Source: Sphingomonas sp. Mn802worker
Lineage (GTDB): Bacteria; Pseudomonadota; Alphaproteobacteria; Sphingomonadales; Sphingomonadaceae
Assembly: GCF_000382485.1 (NCBI RefSeq)
Contig: NZ_AORY01000005.1
Span: forward strand, 186,001 to 250,000
Direction: 5' to 3'
DNA: 64,000 nt
The notes under the pieces are model-generated. The model was not told where the DNA came from. It worked only from the letters and a program-made list of their open reading frames with translations, and made no database searches. Shown in pieces: positions 27,331 through 36,264 of this stretch; within the stretch, counting starts at the first letter, position 1; the number at the start of each line of letters is the position of its first letter. The position numbers and the translations under genes are program-made.

Positions 27331-28488
27331 ATGACCGACCCTGCCCGCCCGATGCGCCTCGGCTTTCCCGTCAAGGTGATGGGCAAGCCCGGCTTCAAAA
27401 GCAACGACACGCGGCGCTGGCAGAAGAATCCGCATCTGAAATGCTCGCTGGAAGAGGTGTCGAAGATCCTCGACTATCTCGCCAAGGAAAAGCTCGACAT
27501 GTACCGGCTGTCGTCGGACTTGGCGCCCTACGCGACGCACCCCGACATGCCGCAGTTCCACAACATGGTGGCGGAGAGCGACGCCGATCTCGCCGCGTTC
27601 GGGAAGAAGGCGCGCGAACTCGACATACGGCTGTCGTTCCACCCGTCGCAGTACGTGCTGCTCAACAGCCCCGACGCGGCGTTGACGGAGAAGAGCATCT
27701 GGGACCTATCGAGCCAGGCGGAAATGCTCGACCGTATGGGGCTGGACGACGAGGCGGTGATGATCACGCACGTCGGCGGCGTCTACGACGACCACGACGC
27801 GAGCCGCGCGCGCTGGATCGAGGGGTGGGAGAAATGTCCCGAGCACGTCCAGCGCCGGCTGGTGCTGGAGAACGACGACATCCGCTTCTCGGCCGCCGAC
27901 GCCTTGTGGATTCACGAGCGGACCGGCGTGCGACTGGTGTTCGATTACCAGCACTTCTGGTGCCTGAACCCCGAGCGGCTCGACATGCGCGACACGTTCG
28001 AAAAGTTTCTAGCGACCTGGCCCGAGGGCGTGCGCCCGAAGATGCATTTCTCCTCACCCCGCACCGAGATGCGCGAGGTGAAGCAGAAAATCACCGCGAA
28101 ACAGCGCGCAAGCGGCAAGACCACGAAGAAGGGCGAGCTCACCAAGGCGCCGGTGAAGGCCAACGCGCGGGTGAAAACGGTGCTGCGCCCGCCGATCTGG
28201 ACCGGACACGCCGACTTCACCAACCCGTTCGAGTTCGCGACCTTCATGCGAATGGCCGAGGGGCTGGTCTTCGACGTGATGATGGAGGGTAAGTCGAAGG
28301 ACGTGAGCCTGCTGAAGCTGCGCCCCGACCTGCTGCGTTTCGCCCCCGACGTGGCGGCGCGCTTCGGCATCTATCCCGAGGACGCCGACGCGCTGGCGGC
28401 GGATGAGGCGGAACTCGACGACGGCGTCGACGCGGACGAGACGCCCGACGTAGATGAGGGGGACGCGATGCTTGAGGCGGCGGAGTAA
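27331..28488 (+). CDS. uvsE: UV DNA damage endonuclease UvsE
   Basis: A 385-residue TIM-barrel, metal-dependent endonuclease that nicks 5' of UV photoproducts and starts alternative excision repair. Conserved metal-site motifs appear in order: SFHPSQYVLLNSP, ITHVGGVYDDH, LENDD, DYQHFW, HFSSPRTEMRE, HADFTNPFEF and DVMMEGKSKDVSLLKLRPD. The C-terminal 45 residues are strongly acidic (DEAELDDGVDADETPDVDEG), an addition beyond the barrel. Residues about 250-290 hold a lysine-rich insert (AKQRASGKTTKKGELTKAP). Together with the PhrB photolyase the window has two independent UV-repair routes. Confidence 0.94.
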   Translation: MTDPARPMRLGFPVKVMGKPGFKSNDTRRWQKNPHLKCSLEEVSKILDYLAKEKLDMYRLSSDLAPYATHPDMPQFHNMVAESDADLAAFGKKARELDIRLSFHPSQYVLLNSPDAALTEKSIWDLSSQAEMLDRMGLDDEAVMITHVGGVYDDHDASRARWIEGWEKCPEHVQRRLVLENDDIRFSAADALWIHERTGVRLVFDYQHFWCLNPERLDMRDTFEKFLATWPEGVRPKMHFSSPRTEMREVKQKITAKQRASGKTTKKGELTKAPVKANARVKTVLRPPIWTGHADFTNPFEFATFMRMAEGLVFDVMMEGKSKDVSLLKLRPDLLRFAPDVAARFGIYPEDADALAADEAELDDGVDADETPDVDEGDAMLEAAE

Positions 28489-28534
28489 CCCGCTGCCGGG
28501 CGAGAGGCGGCGGAGTGATCCGCCACCCGCGCAA

Positions 28535-29518
28535 TCATTCCGCTGCTTCGCGCACCGCCATTTCCGCACCGACTTCCTCCGCGAACCATTCGGCGGTCAT
28601 CGGCAGCCCCTCGCTCAAGGGCACGCGCGGTGACCAGTCGAGCACGTCTCGCGCGCGGCTGATGTCGGGTCGCCGTCGGCGGGGGTCGTCCTGCGGCAGC
28701 GGCGTGTTCACGACCTTGCCCGCGTGCGGCACCAGTTCCAGCACCATGTCGAGCAGTTCGTTGATCGTGAACTCGTCCGGATTGCCGATGTTGACCGGCT
28801 CCGTTCCGTCGATGTCGCTCTCCATCAGCGCCATCAACCCGCGTACCATGTCGGACACGTAGCAGAAGCTGCGCGTCTGCGTGCCGTCGCCGTGGACGGT
28901 GATGTCGCGGCCCGTGAGCGCCTGGCAGATCAGGTTGGAGACGACGCGCCCGTCATCGGGGTGCATGTGCGGACCATAGGTGTTGAAGATGCGCGCCACG
29001 CGCACCTGGGCGCGACCCATCCGCGCGAAGTCGAACGTCATCGCCTCCGCCGCGCGCTTGCCCTCATCGTAGCAGGCGCGAGGACCGGTGCAGCTGACCC
29101 AGCCGCGATAACCCTCGACCTGCGGATGCACCTCGGGGTCGCCGTAGACCTCGCTGGTGGAGGTCAGCAGGAAACGTGCGCCGGTCTTTTCGGCTAGGCG
29201 CAGCAAGTGGTTGGTGCCGACCACGTTGGTCAGCATCGTGTGTTCAGGATCAGCCTGATACTGCGGCGGCGACGCGGCGCAGGCGCAATTATAGATGCGC
29301 GTCAGGTTGGGCGCTTCCGTCACGCTCGCGGGCAGCGCGTTGACGATGTCCGCCTCGACGAAGGTGAAGTTCGGCAGGTCCTCGAGCAGCTTCAGGTTCG
29401 AGGGCCGTGCGGTCTGCAGATTGTCGAGGCAGATGACGCGGTTGCCGGCGTCGCTCAGCGCGCGGCACAGATGCGACCCGATGAAGCCCGCGCCCCCGGC
29501 GACCAGAATGGTGTCCAT
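28535..29518 (-). CDS. NAD-dependent sugar epimerase/UDP-glucuronate decarboxylase-like SDR
   Basis: The 327-residue extended SDR has the NAD-binding GGAGFIGSH and the catalytic YDEGKR (YxxxK) motifs. The segments NCACAASPPQYQADP, FNTYGPHMHPDDGRVVSN and GDGTQTRSFCYVSDMVRG are those of UDP-xylose synthases, which turn UDP-glucuronate into UDP-xylose. It is the last gene of the glycan operon, 11 bp after the CgeB-like gene. The start ATG is set by the Rossmann motif. UDP-xylose is the best guess for the product. Confidence 0.8.
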   Translation of the reverse strand: MDTILVAGGAGFIGSHLCRALSDAGNRVICLDNLQTARPSNLKLLEDLPNFTFVEADIVNALPASVTEAPNLTRIYNCACAASPPQYQADPEHTMLTNVVGTNHLLRLAEKTGARFLLTSTSEVYGDPEVHPQVEGYRGWVSCTGPRACYDEGKRAAEAMTFDFARMGRAQVRVARIFNTYGPHMHPDDGRVVSNLICQALTGRDITVHGDGTQTRSFCYVSDMVRGLMALMESDIDGTEPVNIGNPDEFTINELLDMVLELVPHAGKVVNTPLPQDDPRRRRPDISRARDVLDWSPRVPLSEGLPMTAEWFAEEVGAEMAVREAAE

Positions 29519-29529
29519 GTTCTTCTCCC

Positions 29530-30612
29530 TCATGCCGTTACGCGCTCGCGGATGCGCGCATGTTCGGCGGCTTCGTTCAGGTGGCGCTCGAGCTCTGCGG
29601 CCCGGTGCGCGGCGGTATGTTCGGCGAGCACGCGCGCGCGTCCCGCCTGTCCGATCTGTTCGAGATCGCGGCGGCCGAGCGCGGCGAGCATGTCGGCGCA
29701 GGTATCGACCAGCAGGATTTCGCGTCCGTCGCCCAGCAGCTCCGTCAGCCCGTCCCAGCGATCGGAGATGATCGGCGTGCCGCACGCTGCCGCCTCGAAG
29801 ATCCGCACCGAGGGCGACCAGCCCGCCGCGATCATGTCGGCGCGAGTTACGTTCAGCGTCGCACGGCTTGCGCCGTAGAAGGCGGCGTGCTCGGCAGGTG
29901 GCAGATGCTCGATCCGCTCGACATTGTTGGGCCACTGGATCGTGTCGGGGTATTGCGGACCCGCGACCGCAAAGCGGCGGCTGGGCGCGGCGCGCGCGAC
30001 GTAGAGCAGCAGGCGTTCGAGCGTCGGCTGGCGATCGTCGCTGTAGGTGCCGAGATAGGTCAGGTCCCACTTCTTCGGCACGTCGAGCGGCACGTAGGCG
30101 TCTGCGTCGACCGAGCAGTAGAGCGCGCGCGCCATCGGCGAGCCGTAATGCTCCTCCAAATGGGTGAGCGTCGGGCCGCCGGTGAACGACAAATAGACGT
30201 CGTAGCCGGGGATGACGGCGGGGGAGAGATACTCGAAATCGCCGCGCGCCAGCTTGGCGAGCGTGACGGGCGTGTCGATGTCGTAGAAGGCGGTGGTGCC
30301 TTCCGCCCATCCCTGCACGAGCCTGCCGACCGCTACCCCGTCGGGAACGTAGCTGCCGACGATCACCGCGTCGGCCTGCGCGATCTCGTCCCGCCAGTCG
30401 GCCAGATGATCGAGATCGCGGTAGTAATTGAGCCGGCACCAGTCGGGATCGACGAGGTCGCGGTGCGCGCCGGCGTACCACGGCACCTCGCGTTCGAGGA
30501 ACACGACCTCGTGCCCGCGCGCAGCATAAGCCTTCAACAGCGCGCGGAAGGTGGTGGCGTGGCCGTTGCCCCAGGACGAGCCGAGGCTGAGGCCGAGAAC
30601 GACGAGCTTCAT
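29530..30612 (-). CDS. CgeB-like glycosyltransferase (first of three paralogues)
   Basis: A 360-residue GT-B type protein. The N-terminal segment LGLSLGSSWGNGHATTFRAL and the C-terminal donor-side motif AAGWSPSVRIFEAAACGTPI followed by SDRWDGLTELL place it in the CgeB/glycosyltransferase-1-like family. Two paralogues lie directly upstream, each overlapping by 4 bp, and share these two motifs, so the three arose by tandem duplication and probably add successive sugars. Substrates are unknown. No signal peptide is present, so it acts at the cytosolic face. Confidence 0.8.
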   Translation of the reverse strand: MKLVVLGLSLGSSWGNGHATTFRALLKAYAARGHEVVFLEREVPWYAGAHRDLVDPDWCRLNYYRDLDHLADWRDEIAQADAVIVGSYVPDGVAVGRLVQGWAEGTTAFYDIDTPVTLAKLARGDFEYLSPAVIPGYDVYLSFTGGPTLTHLEEHYGSPMARALYCSVDADAYVPLDVPKKWDLTYLGTYSDDRQPTLERLLLYVARAAPSRRFAVAGPQYPDTIQWPNNVERIEHLPPAEHAAFYGASRATLNVTRADMIAAGWSPSVRIFEAAACGTPIISDRWDGLTELLGDGREILLVDTCADMLAALGRRDLEQIGQAGRARVLAEHTAAHRAAELERHLNEAAEHARIRERVTA

Positions 30613-31697
30613 GCCGGCGTCACCTCACGCGCCGCGTGGACCTTGAACAGCGCGTCAACCTGTTCGCCGCGCAAATCGTAGGTGTGTTCGGCGAGGACGC
30701 GCTTGAGCGCTGCCTGCCCGATCGCTGCCGCGCGCTCTGTCGTGAGCGCCGACAGGTGATCCGCCACGTCCTGCCCGTCGCGCGCGACCAGCACTTCCTC
30801 GTCGGGCTTGAGGAAAAGCTCGATCCCTTCCCACGCGTCGGTGATGAGGCAGGCAGCGGCGCCCGCGGCCTCGAACACGCGCGTGGCGGGGGAGAAACCG
30901 ATGTGCGCCATCGAGTCGCGCGCCACGTTCAGCACCGCGCGCGGCGTGCAGTTGAACGCGTTGTGCTCGGCGGTGAAGACGTGGCCGCGGTGACGCACGT
31001 TGCCGGGCATCGCCTTCGTGTCCCAGCCGTTGCCGCCGATCAGGAACTGCTGGTCTGCGAGGAGCGACGCGGGGCGCAGGAAGAACTCCTCCACGCGCGC
31101 CTCACGATCGGGCAGGCGATTGCCGAGGAATGCAAGGTCGCAGGCGAAGCGCGGGTCGGGGTCGACCGGGTAATGCGTCTGCGGATCGAGCGCGTTGTAG
31201 ACCGGCACGCAGTCCTTCGCGCCGAACCCGGTGTAAGCGTCGACGACGGGTGCGCCGCCGCCGTAGGTCAGCACCATGTCGAGGCCCGGGAGCGCGGCGC
31301 GTACCGGATGACTCGCGTCGGCGCGCATCTCGTCGAGCGTCGCGGCGGCGTCGACGTCCCAGAAGATCTTGAGCGCGTGCGGGTTCGCATTCGCGATCAC
31401 GCCTTCGAGCAGCTCGGCGTCGAACACGCCAACGCCGTTCGCCTTGACGACGATGTCCGCAGCCCCAGCCTCCGCCAGCACGCCGCGCATCGCATCGACG
31501 GTGGCCGGGTAGACGACGACCTTGGCGTATTCGGGCGGGTCGATGTCGCGGTGCTGCTGGCGATCGAACGCGTCGGGTTCGTAGAAGGTGATGTCGTAGC
31601 CGCGCTCGCCGAGCGCACGCAGGATGCCGCGATAATAGGTCGCCGCGCCGTTCCAGTAAGACGACAACAGGCTCGATCCGTAGAAAGCGATCTTCAT
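30609..31697 (-). CDS. CgeB-like glycosyltransferase (second paralogue)
   Basis: The 362-residue protein has the family motifs GSSLLSSYWNGAATYYRGIL near the N-terminus and GFSPATRVFEAAGAAACLIT with AWEGIELFLKPDEE in the donor domain. It overlaps its neighbours on both sides by 4 bp in a continuous operon. Compared with the first paralogue the acceptor half is clearly diverged, which fits a different acceptor. Confidence 0.8.
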   Translation of the reverse strand: MKIAFYGSSLLSSYWNGAATYYRGILRALGERGYDITFYEPDAFDRQQHRDIDPPEYAKVVVYPATVDAMRGVLAEAGAADIVVKANGVGVFDAELLEGVIANANPHALKIFWDVDAAATLDEMRADASHPVRAALPGLDMVLTYGGGAPVVDAYTGFGAKDCVPVYNALDPQTHYPVDPDPRFACDLAFLGNRLPDREARVEEFFLRPASLLADQQFLIGGNGWDTKAMPGNVRHRGHVFTAEHNAFNCTPRAVLNVARDSMAHIGFSPATRVFEAAGAAACLITDAWEGIELFLKPDEEVLVARDGQDVADHLSALTTERAAAIGQAALKRVLAEHTYDLRGEQVDALFKVHAAREVTPA

Positions 31698-32803
31698 GCG
31701 GCAACTCCCACGCCAGGGTTGGTGCCCAACGTGTCCAGGATGGTCATCAATTCGTCGACGCGGTGCGCGCAGGTGTGGCGGGCGCGGATCGTCTCGATCC
31801 CCGAGGCGATCAGCGATTGCCGCAGGTCGGCGTCGTCGCGGATGCTACGCAGCACGTCCGCCATCTGCTCGCCGTCGGTGGCGTAGAGGAAGTCCTGCCC
31901 CGGGCGAAACAGCCCTTCCGCGTCGTCCCACGGCGCGCTGGCGAGCGGAATGCCGCAGGCGAGCGCCTCGAACACGCGGATCGTCGGGATGCCGGGCAGG
32001 ATCGTACGGTAGTAATTGCGCGGCACGTGGACGGTAGCGAGCGCCCGCGCAAAGATCTCGGGTGCGCGCGCATTGGGTGCCCACCCGTGATAGCCGGCAC
32101 CGTAGCGCGCGAGCATCGCCTTTGCCTCGTCCGGGTAGCGGACGCCGTAGATGTCGAGTGGCAGCCGTCCGACCTGCGCGGGGCGGAGGAGGTAATCCTC
32201 GATCTCGCGCGTGCGCTCGCCGTCGCCCCAGTTGCCGATCCATACGACGCCTTCACGGGCATCGCTGTCGAGTGGATGGAAGCGGCGCGTGTCGGCGGCC
32301 TCGTGCCACGTCCACACGCGCTTGCCCCAGCCGCGTGCGCGATACTGTTCCGACAGCGTCTCGCCGAACGCGAGGACGCCGTCGTAACCCGACAGGTCGT
32401 ACGCATCCATCTCATGGGCCGCACTGACGATGCGGTGGTGCGTGTCGTGGAACAGCAATGTCCACGGCGCGCCCCCTTTGCGCAGGCGACCTACCTCGGC
32501 GACCAGATCGTGCGCGTTCCACTCGTGGACGATGACGAGGTCGGCGCCGTCGACCATCGCCGCTACATCATCGCCGGGCGCGTAGCTCGCGGACGACAAT
32601 TCGGGATAGGCGCGGGTATAGGGCGCGAGTGCGTCCTCGCCGCCATCGGCGAGAAGGTTCTGCAGGCTCCAGCTGTCCGCCGGCTCCCACGCACGAACGT
32701 CGTGACCGCGCGCGATCAGTTCGGACAGCACGCCGCGGACGAAATGCGCGTTGCCGTGGTTCCAGCATGAGGCGAGACTGTGGGTGAAATAGACGATCCT
32801 CAT
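31694..32803 (-). CDS. CgeB-like glycosyltransferase (third paralogue)
   Basis: A 369-residue glycosyltransferase with the N-terminal motif FTHSLASCWNHGNAHFVRGV and donor-side motif ILPGIPTIRVFEALACGIPL followed by SAPWDDAEGLF. The ATG at 32803 is the family start; the frame is open upstream only because it runs over the next gene. It overlaps the GT4 gene by 4 bp. The three CgeB-like proteins together suggest a multi-sugar product. Confidence 0.8.
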   Translation of the reverse strand: MRIVYFTHSLASCWNHGNAHFVRGVLSELIARGHDVRAWEPADSWSLQNLLADGGEDALAPYTRAYPELSSASYAPGDDVAAMVDGADLVIVHEWNAHDLVAEVGRLRKGGAPWTLLFHDTHHRIVSAAHEMDAYDLSGYDGVLAFGETLSEQYRARGWGKRVWTWHEAADTRRFHPLDSDAREGVVWIGNWGDGERTREIEDYLLRPAQVGRLPLDIYGVRYPDEAKAMLARYGAGYHGWAPNARAPEIFARALATVHVPRNYYRTILPGIPTIRVFEALACGIPLASAPWDDAEGLFRPGQDFLYATDGEQMADVLRSIRDDADLRQSLIASGIETIRARHTCAHRVDELMTILDTLGTNPGVGVAA

Positions 32804-33882
32804 GCCGCCGCCCGCTTCTCGGGTGCAGCCGCGCGCGCGTAGATCGCCGCCATGCCGCGCGCGTTGGCGGCAGGGGTGTAGCGCGCGGCGCGGACGCGGG
32901 CGCGCTCGCCCGCCTCGTGGCGTCCAACCGGGTCGGCGGCGAGCGCTTCGATCGCGAGCGCGAAGCCAGCGTCGTCGCCGGCCGCGACGAAACGCGCCGC
33001 GCCGTCCCACAATTCGCGAAACGTCGGAATGTCGGACAGCACCAGCGCGCAGCCCGCCGACGCGGCCTCAAGCACCGCGAGCCCGAACGGTTCGTAGCGC
33101 GCGGCCGACGCGAAGATCGGGCGCGACGACAGCTGTCCGGCGACGCCCTCATCCGACAGCGCGCCGAGCGTGTGCAGGTGCGCGAACGCGACCTGCTCGC
33201 CGTTCGGTCCGGCAAGCGGTCCGGCAGCCTTGAACGGCAGCGACATGCGCGCGGCGGCGCGGTCGAGCGTTGCCACATCCTTGCCGCGATCCCACAGACG
33301 CCCGGCGGTGAACGCGAAACCCGCCATCTCGCCCGACGCCGTTATCGCACTGCGGCCGTTATGCACGACGTGCGGGCGACGCGGCAGCGCATAGAGGCGC
33401 GCAAGCGTGTCGGCGAGTGCGGCCGAGGGGCAGACGCTCACGTCGGAGCGGGCAAGGCCATCGCCGGTCAGCGCCGCCTGCCACGCGAGATCGGCCGGCA
33501 GCGGGCCGTGCTCGACCGCGTCCCACCATGACGCGACGCAAGAGTGCGCGACCGCGACGACCGGCATCGCATAGTCGGCAAGCGCGAAGGCGGGCTGGTT
33601 CACCTGCACCACGTCGGCGCCGTGCAGCGCGGCGATGCGGGCGAGCGCGTCGGCGGTGCGTCGCACCTCGCCCGCGTGACGCGCAAGCCAGTCGAGCGGC
33701 AGGCCCGTCTCGGTCACGTCGATGCCGAGCGCGGCGGCACGGTCGCGTTGCGCCGATGACAGCGCAGGCCCGAGCACCGCCAGATGCGCCTCGACCCCCA
33801 TCGGGCTGAGCGCAGCGGCCAGTTCGAGCGCGTATTGCCACACGCCGCCGACCGCATCCGCCGTCATCAGCAGACGCGTCAC
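32800..33882 (-). CDS. GT4 glycosyltransferase
   Basis: A 360-residue GT-B glycosyltransferase. The N-terminal motif LLMTADAVGGVWQYALELA is the nucleotide-sugar transferase start, and the donor-binding EX7E-type motif is in FASAARYEPFGLAVLEAASA. The GTG at 33882 is chosen because it overlaps the upstream epimerase stop in the same GTGA fashion as the other junctions and leads straight into the conserved N-terminus. It probably starts or extends the glycan built by this operon. Confidence 0.85.
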   Translation of the reverse strand: MTRLLMTADAVGGVWQYALELAAALSPMGVEAHLAVLGPALSSAQRDRAAALGIDVTETGLPLDWLARHAGEVRRTADALARIAALHGADVVQVNQPAFALADYAMPVVAVAHSCVASWWDAVEHGPLPADLAWQAALTGDGLARSDVSVCPSAALADTLARLYALPRRPHVVHNGRSAITASGEMAGFAFTAGRLWDRGKDVATLDRAAARMSLPFKAAGPLAGPNGEQVAFAHLHTLGALSDEGVAGQLSSRPIFASAARYEPFGLAVLEAASAGCALVLSDIPTFRELWDGAARFVAAGDDAGFALAIEALAADPVGRHEAGERARVRAARYTPAANARGMAAIYARAAAPEKRAAA

Positions 33883-34961
33883 GCAGCGACCTCGACCGGG
33901 GCGGCGGCATGTTCCGTGCTCAACCAATCGGCAAGACGTGCGACCCCGTCGCGCCAATCAACGCGGCGCTTGAGCCCGAGCGCTTCCTCCGCCGCGCGCG
34001 TGTCGGCGACGAAGTAGCGCTGGTCGCCCGCGCGCCAATCGTCGTGGCGCACGTCGACCGAGCGGCCGGTCACCTCGGCGATATGATCGAGCAGGACACG
34101 CAGGCTGACGGCATTGTCGGGCCCGCCGCCCAGGTTGAACGCGCGGCCCTTGACCTCGTCGATCCGCGCCCAGGCGGCGAGATAGGCGTCGACCGCGTCC
34201 GACACGTCGAGGATGTCGCGTACCTGGCAGCCGTCGCCGTAAAGCGTGATCGGCCGGCCCTTCAGCGCACTGATCAGGAAATGCGCGACCCAGCCCTGAT
34301 CCTCGGTCCCCATCTGGCGCTGGCCGTAGATGCAGCTCATCCGCATCACCGCGCTGCGCAAACCGTAGCTGCGCGCATAGTCGAGCACGTACTGGTCGGC
34401 CGCACCCTTCGACACGCCGTAGGGGGTGTGGAAATCGAGCGGCCGCGCTTCAGAAATGCCGTGTGCGCGCACATCGGCGTCGACGGGCACGTACCGATCG
34501 CCCTCCAGCGCGAAATCGAGGTCGGTCAGGTCGCCGTAGACCTTGTTGGTCGACGCGAAGATGACGGGCGCTTGCGGAGCGTGATGGCGCACCGCCTCCA
34601 GCACGTTGAGGGTTCCTGCAATGTTGGTCGCAAAATCGTCCATCGGGTCGGCGAGGCTGGTGGTGACCGCGACCTGTGCGGCGAAGTGGAACACCGCTGA
34701 TGCGCCCTTGACCGCCTCCGTGACCCGCTCCGCGTCGCGTACGTCGGCCTCGACGAAGCGGACGCGATTGCCGTGGCGGCTGCGCAGCCAGTCGAGGTTG
34801 CGGCGCACGCCCGCGCGCGCGAGCGCATCGTACACGATCACGTCGCGTCCGCTCTCCGCCAGTCGCCACGCGAGATTGGCGCCGATGAACCCCGCGCCGC
34901 CGGTGACGAGGACCGGCCCCGCTCCTGTCTCGCTCGCGTCAGCCGCCCCCCCGGACGTCAC
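33879..34961 (-). CDS. Nucleotide-sugar epimerase/dehydratase (CDP-paratose epimerase-like SDR)
   Basis: The 360-residue extended SDR has the Rossmann motif VTGGAGFIGANLAWRL, the serine/threonine site FASTNKVYGDL and the catalytic YGVSKGAADQYVLDYAR. The STNKVYGD segment and the CIYGQRQMGTEDQGWVAHF segment are typical of the CDP-paratose/tyvelose 2-epimerase branch. The exact nucleotide sugar is uncertain. It overlaps both neighbours by 4 bp in the glycan operon. Confidence 0.8.
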   Translation of the reverse strand: MTSGGAADASETGAGPVLVTGGAGFIGANLAWRLAESGRDVIVYDALARAGVRRNLDWLRSRHGNRVRFVEADVRDAERVTEAVKGASAVFHFAAQVAVTTSLADPMDDFATNIAGTLNVLEAVRHHAPQAPVIFASTNKVYGDLTDLDFALEGDRYVPVDADVRAHGISEARPLDFHTPYGVSKGAADQYVLDYARSYGLRSAVMRMSCIYGQRQMGTEDQGWVAHFLISALKGRPITLYGDGCQVRDILDVSDAVDAYLAAWARIDEVKGRAFNLGGGPDNAVSLRVLLDHIAEVTGRSVDVRHDDWRAGDQRYFVADTRAAEEALGLKRRVDWRDGVARLADWLSTEHAAAPVEVAA

Positions 34962-36070
34962 GCGACCAGCCCGCGCTTGTCGAGTTCGGCGCGCATCTTC
35001 TCGACCTTGTCCTCGGCGGTCTGCTGCGCGACCCAGTCGGCGAGCACGGCGAGACCGGCCTGGAAGTCCTGCGTCGCCTCGAATCCGAGCTGCTCGCGCG
35101 CAAGCGACGTGTCGCAGAAGCAGTGGCGGATGTCGCCGATCCGCGCCTTGCCGACCACCTGCGGCGAGATGTCGTTCTTGCCCATCGCCTGCGCCAGTTC
35201 AGTCGCAACCTCGCGCACCGAGCGGTGGTGGCCCGAACCGATATTGAACGTGCCGCCGGCCGCTTGCGGCAGCGTCAGCGCATCGGCGAAGGCGCGCGCC
35301 ACGTCGGAGACGTGGACGAAGTCACGCCGCTGCTCGCCATCCTCGAAGATCATCGGCTGCTGGCCGTTCAGCAGCCGCGAGGCAAAGATCGCGAGCACGC
35401 CGGTGTACGGGTTCGACAGCGCTTGTCCGGGGCCATAAACGTTGAACAGCCGTAGACAGACGCCCTCCATGCCGTAGGGCGCGGCCATGATGTGGGTGGT
35501 GCGCTCCTGCACGTATTTGTTGAGCGCGTAGATCGATGACAGATTGGGACGCTTCCACTCCGGCGTCGCGACGGCTTCGAGCGGTCGGCCCTCCGCGTCG
35601 ACGGGCTCCCAGTTGGTCAGGCCATCACGCAGGCCTTTGCGCTCCGCATCCTGCACCAGCTTGCCATCCGCGTCGCGGTACAGCCCCTCGCCGTAGATCG
35701 ACATCGACGAGGCGGTGACGACGCGGCGCACCGGTTGGTCGATCAGCTTTTCAAACAGCACCGCGGTGCCGACATCGTTGGTCGAGGTGTAGCGCTCGAC
35801 CTCGTACATCGACTGACCCACGCCGACCTCGGCCGCGAGATGGACGACGCTGTCGACGCCCTGCAATGCCTTTGCCACCACGTCGCCGTTACGCACGTCG
35901 CCGCGGATCAGCTCGACCTCGTCGTTGAGGAGCGGCGGCCGCTCAACATCGCCGTGAACCTGCTCGATCAAACTGTCGAGCACGCGCACCTTGTTGCCGC
36001 GCGCGAGCAGTTCATCCGCGACGAAGCGCCCGATGAACCCCGCGCCCCCCGTGATCAGCACCGTTTCCAT
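34958..36070 (-). CDS. Nucleotide-sugar epimerase (dTDP-L-rhamnose 4-epimerase-like SDR)
   Basis: First gene of the seven-gene glycan operon. The 370-residue protein has VLITGGAGFIGRFVADELL, the motif HLAAEVGVGQSMYEVERY, a catalytic YALNKYVQE (YxxxK), and LFNVYGPGQALSNPYTGV. The motif set resembles dTDP-L-rhamnose 4-epimerases, which make dTDP-6-deoxy-L-talose. The ATG at 36070 is preceded by GGGAG 5 bp upstream. A perfect FNR-type palindrome is centred about 49 bp upstream of this start, so the operon may respond to oxygen. Confidence 0.82.
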   Translation of the reverse strand: METVLITGGAGFIGRFVADELLARGNKVRVLDSLIEQVHGDVERPPLLNDEVELIRGDVRNGDVVAKALQGVDSVVHLAAEVGVGQSMYEVERYTSTNDVGTAVLFEKLIDQPVRRVVTASSMSIYGEGLYRDADGKLVQDAERKGLRDGLTNWEPVDAEGRPLEAVATPEWKRPNLSSIYALNKYVQERTTHIMAAPYGMEGVCLRLFNVYGPGQALSNPYTGVLAIFASRLLNGQQPMIFEDGEQRRDFVHVSDVARAFADALTLPQAAGGTFNIGSGHHRSVREVATELAQAMGKNDISPQVVGKARIGDIRHCFCDTSLAREQLGFEATQDFQAGLAVLADWVAQQTAEDKVEKMRAELDKRGLVA

Positions 36071-36112
36071 ATATTCTCCCACCCCGGTCAGTGTCGGTGG
36101 GCGAAAACGACA

Positions 36113-36126
36113 TTGATCTGGATCAA
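36113..36126. promoter_or_regulatory. FNR/FixK-type operator
   Basis: TTGAT-CTGG-ATCAA is an exact match to the FNR/Anr/FixK consensus TTGAT-N4-ATCAA. It lies in the AT-rich 194-bp spacer between the divergent glycan operon (start 36070) and the histidine-phosphatase gene (start 36265). Spacing would allow class II activation of a rightward promoter near 36161, or control of the leftward promoter. The match is visible; the regulation is inferred. Confidence 0.7.
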
Positions 36127-36264
36127 CGACGCGGCACGGCCACCAACGCCATACAAGAAGAAGAACATCTTCTACTTAGCTTTGTTCCGAAAAATTGTTG
36201 CATGCTCGCAACTTTTTTCCTCGATCGTGGTTGCAGCCGGCTTGCCGCTCGCCGACGAGGGATA

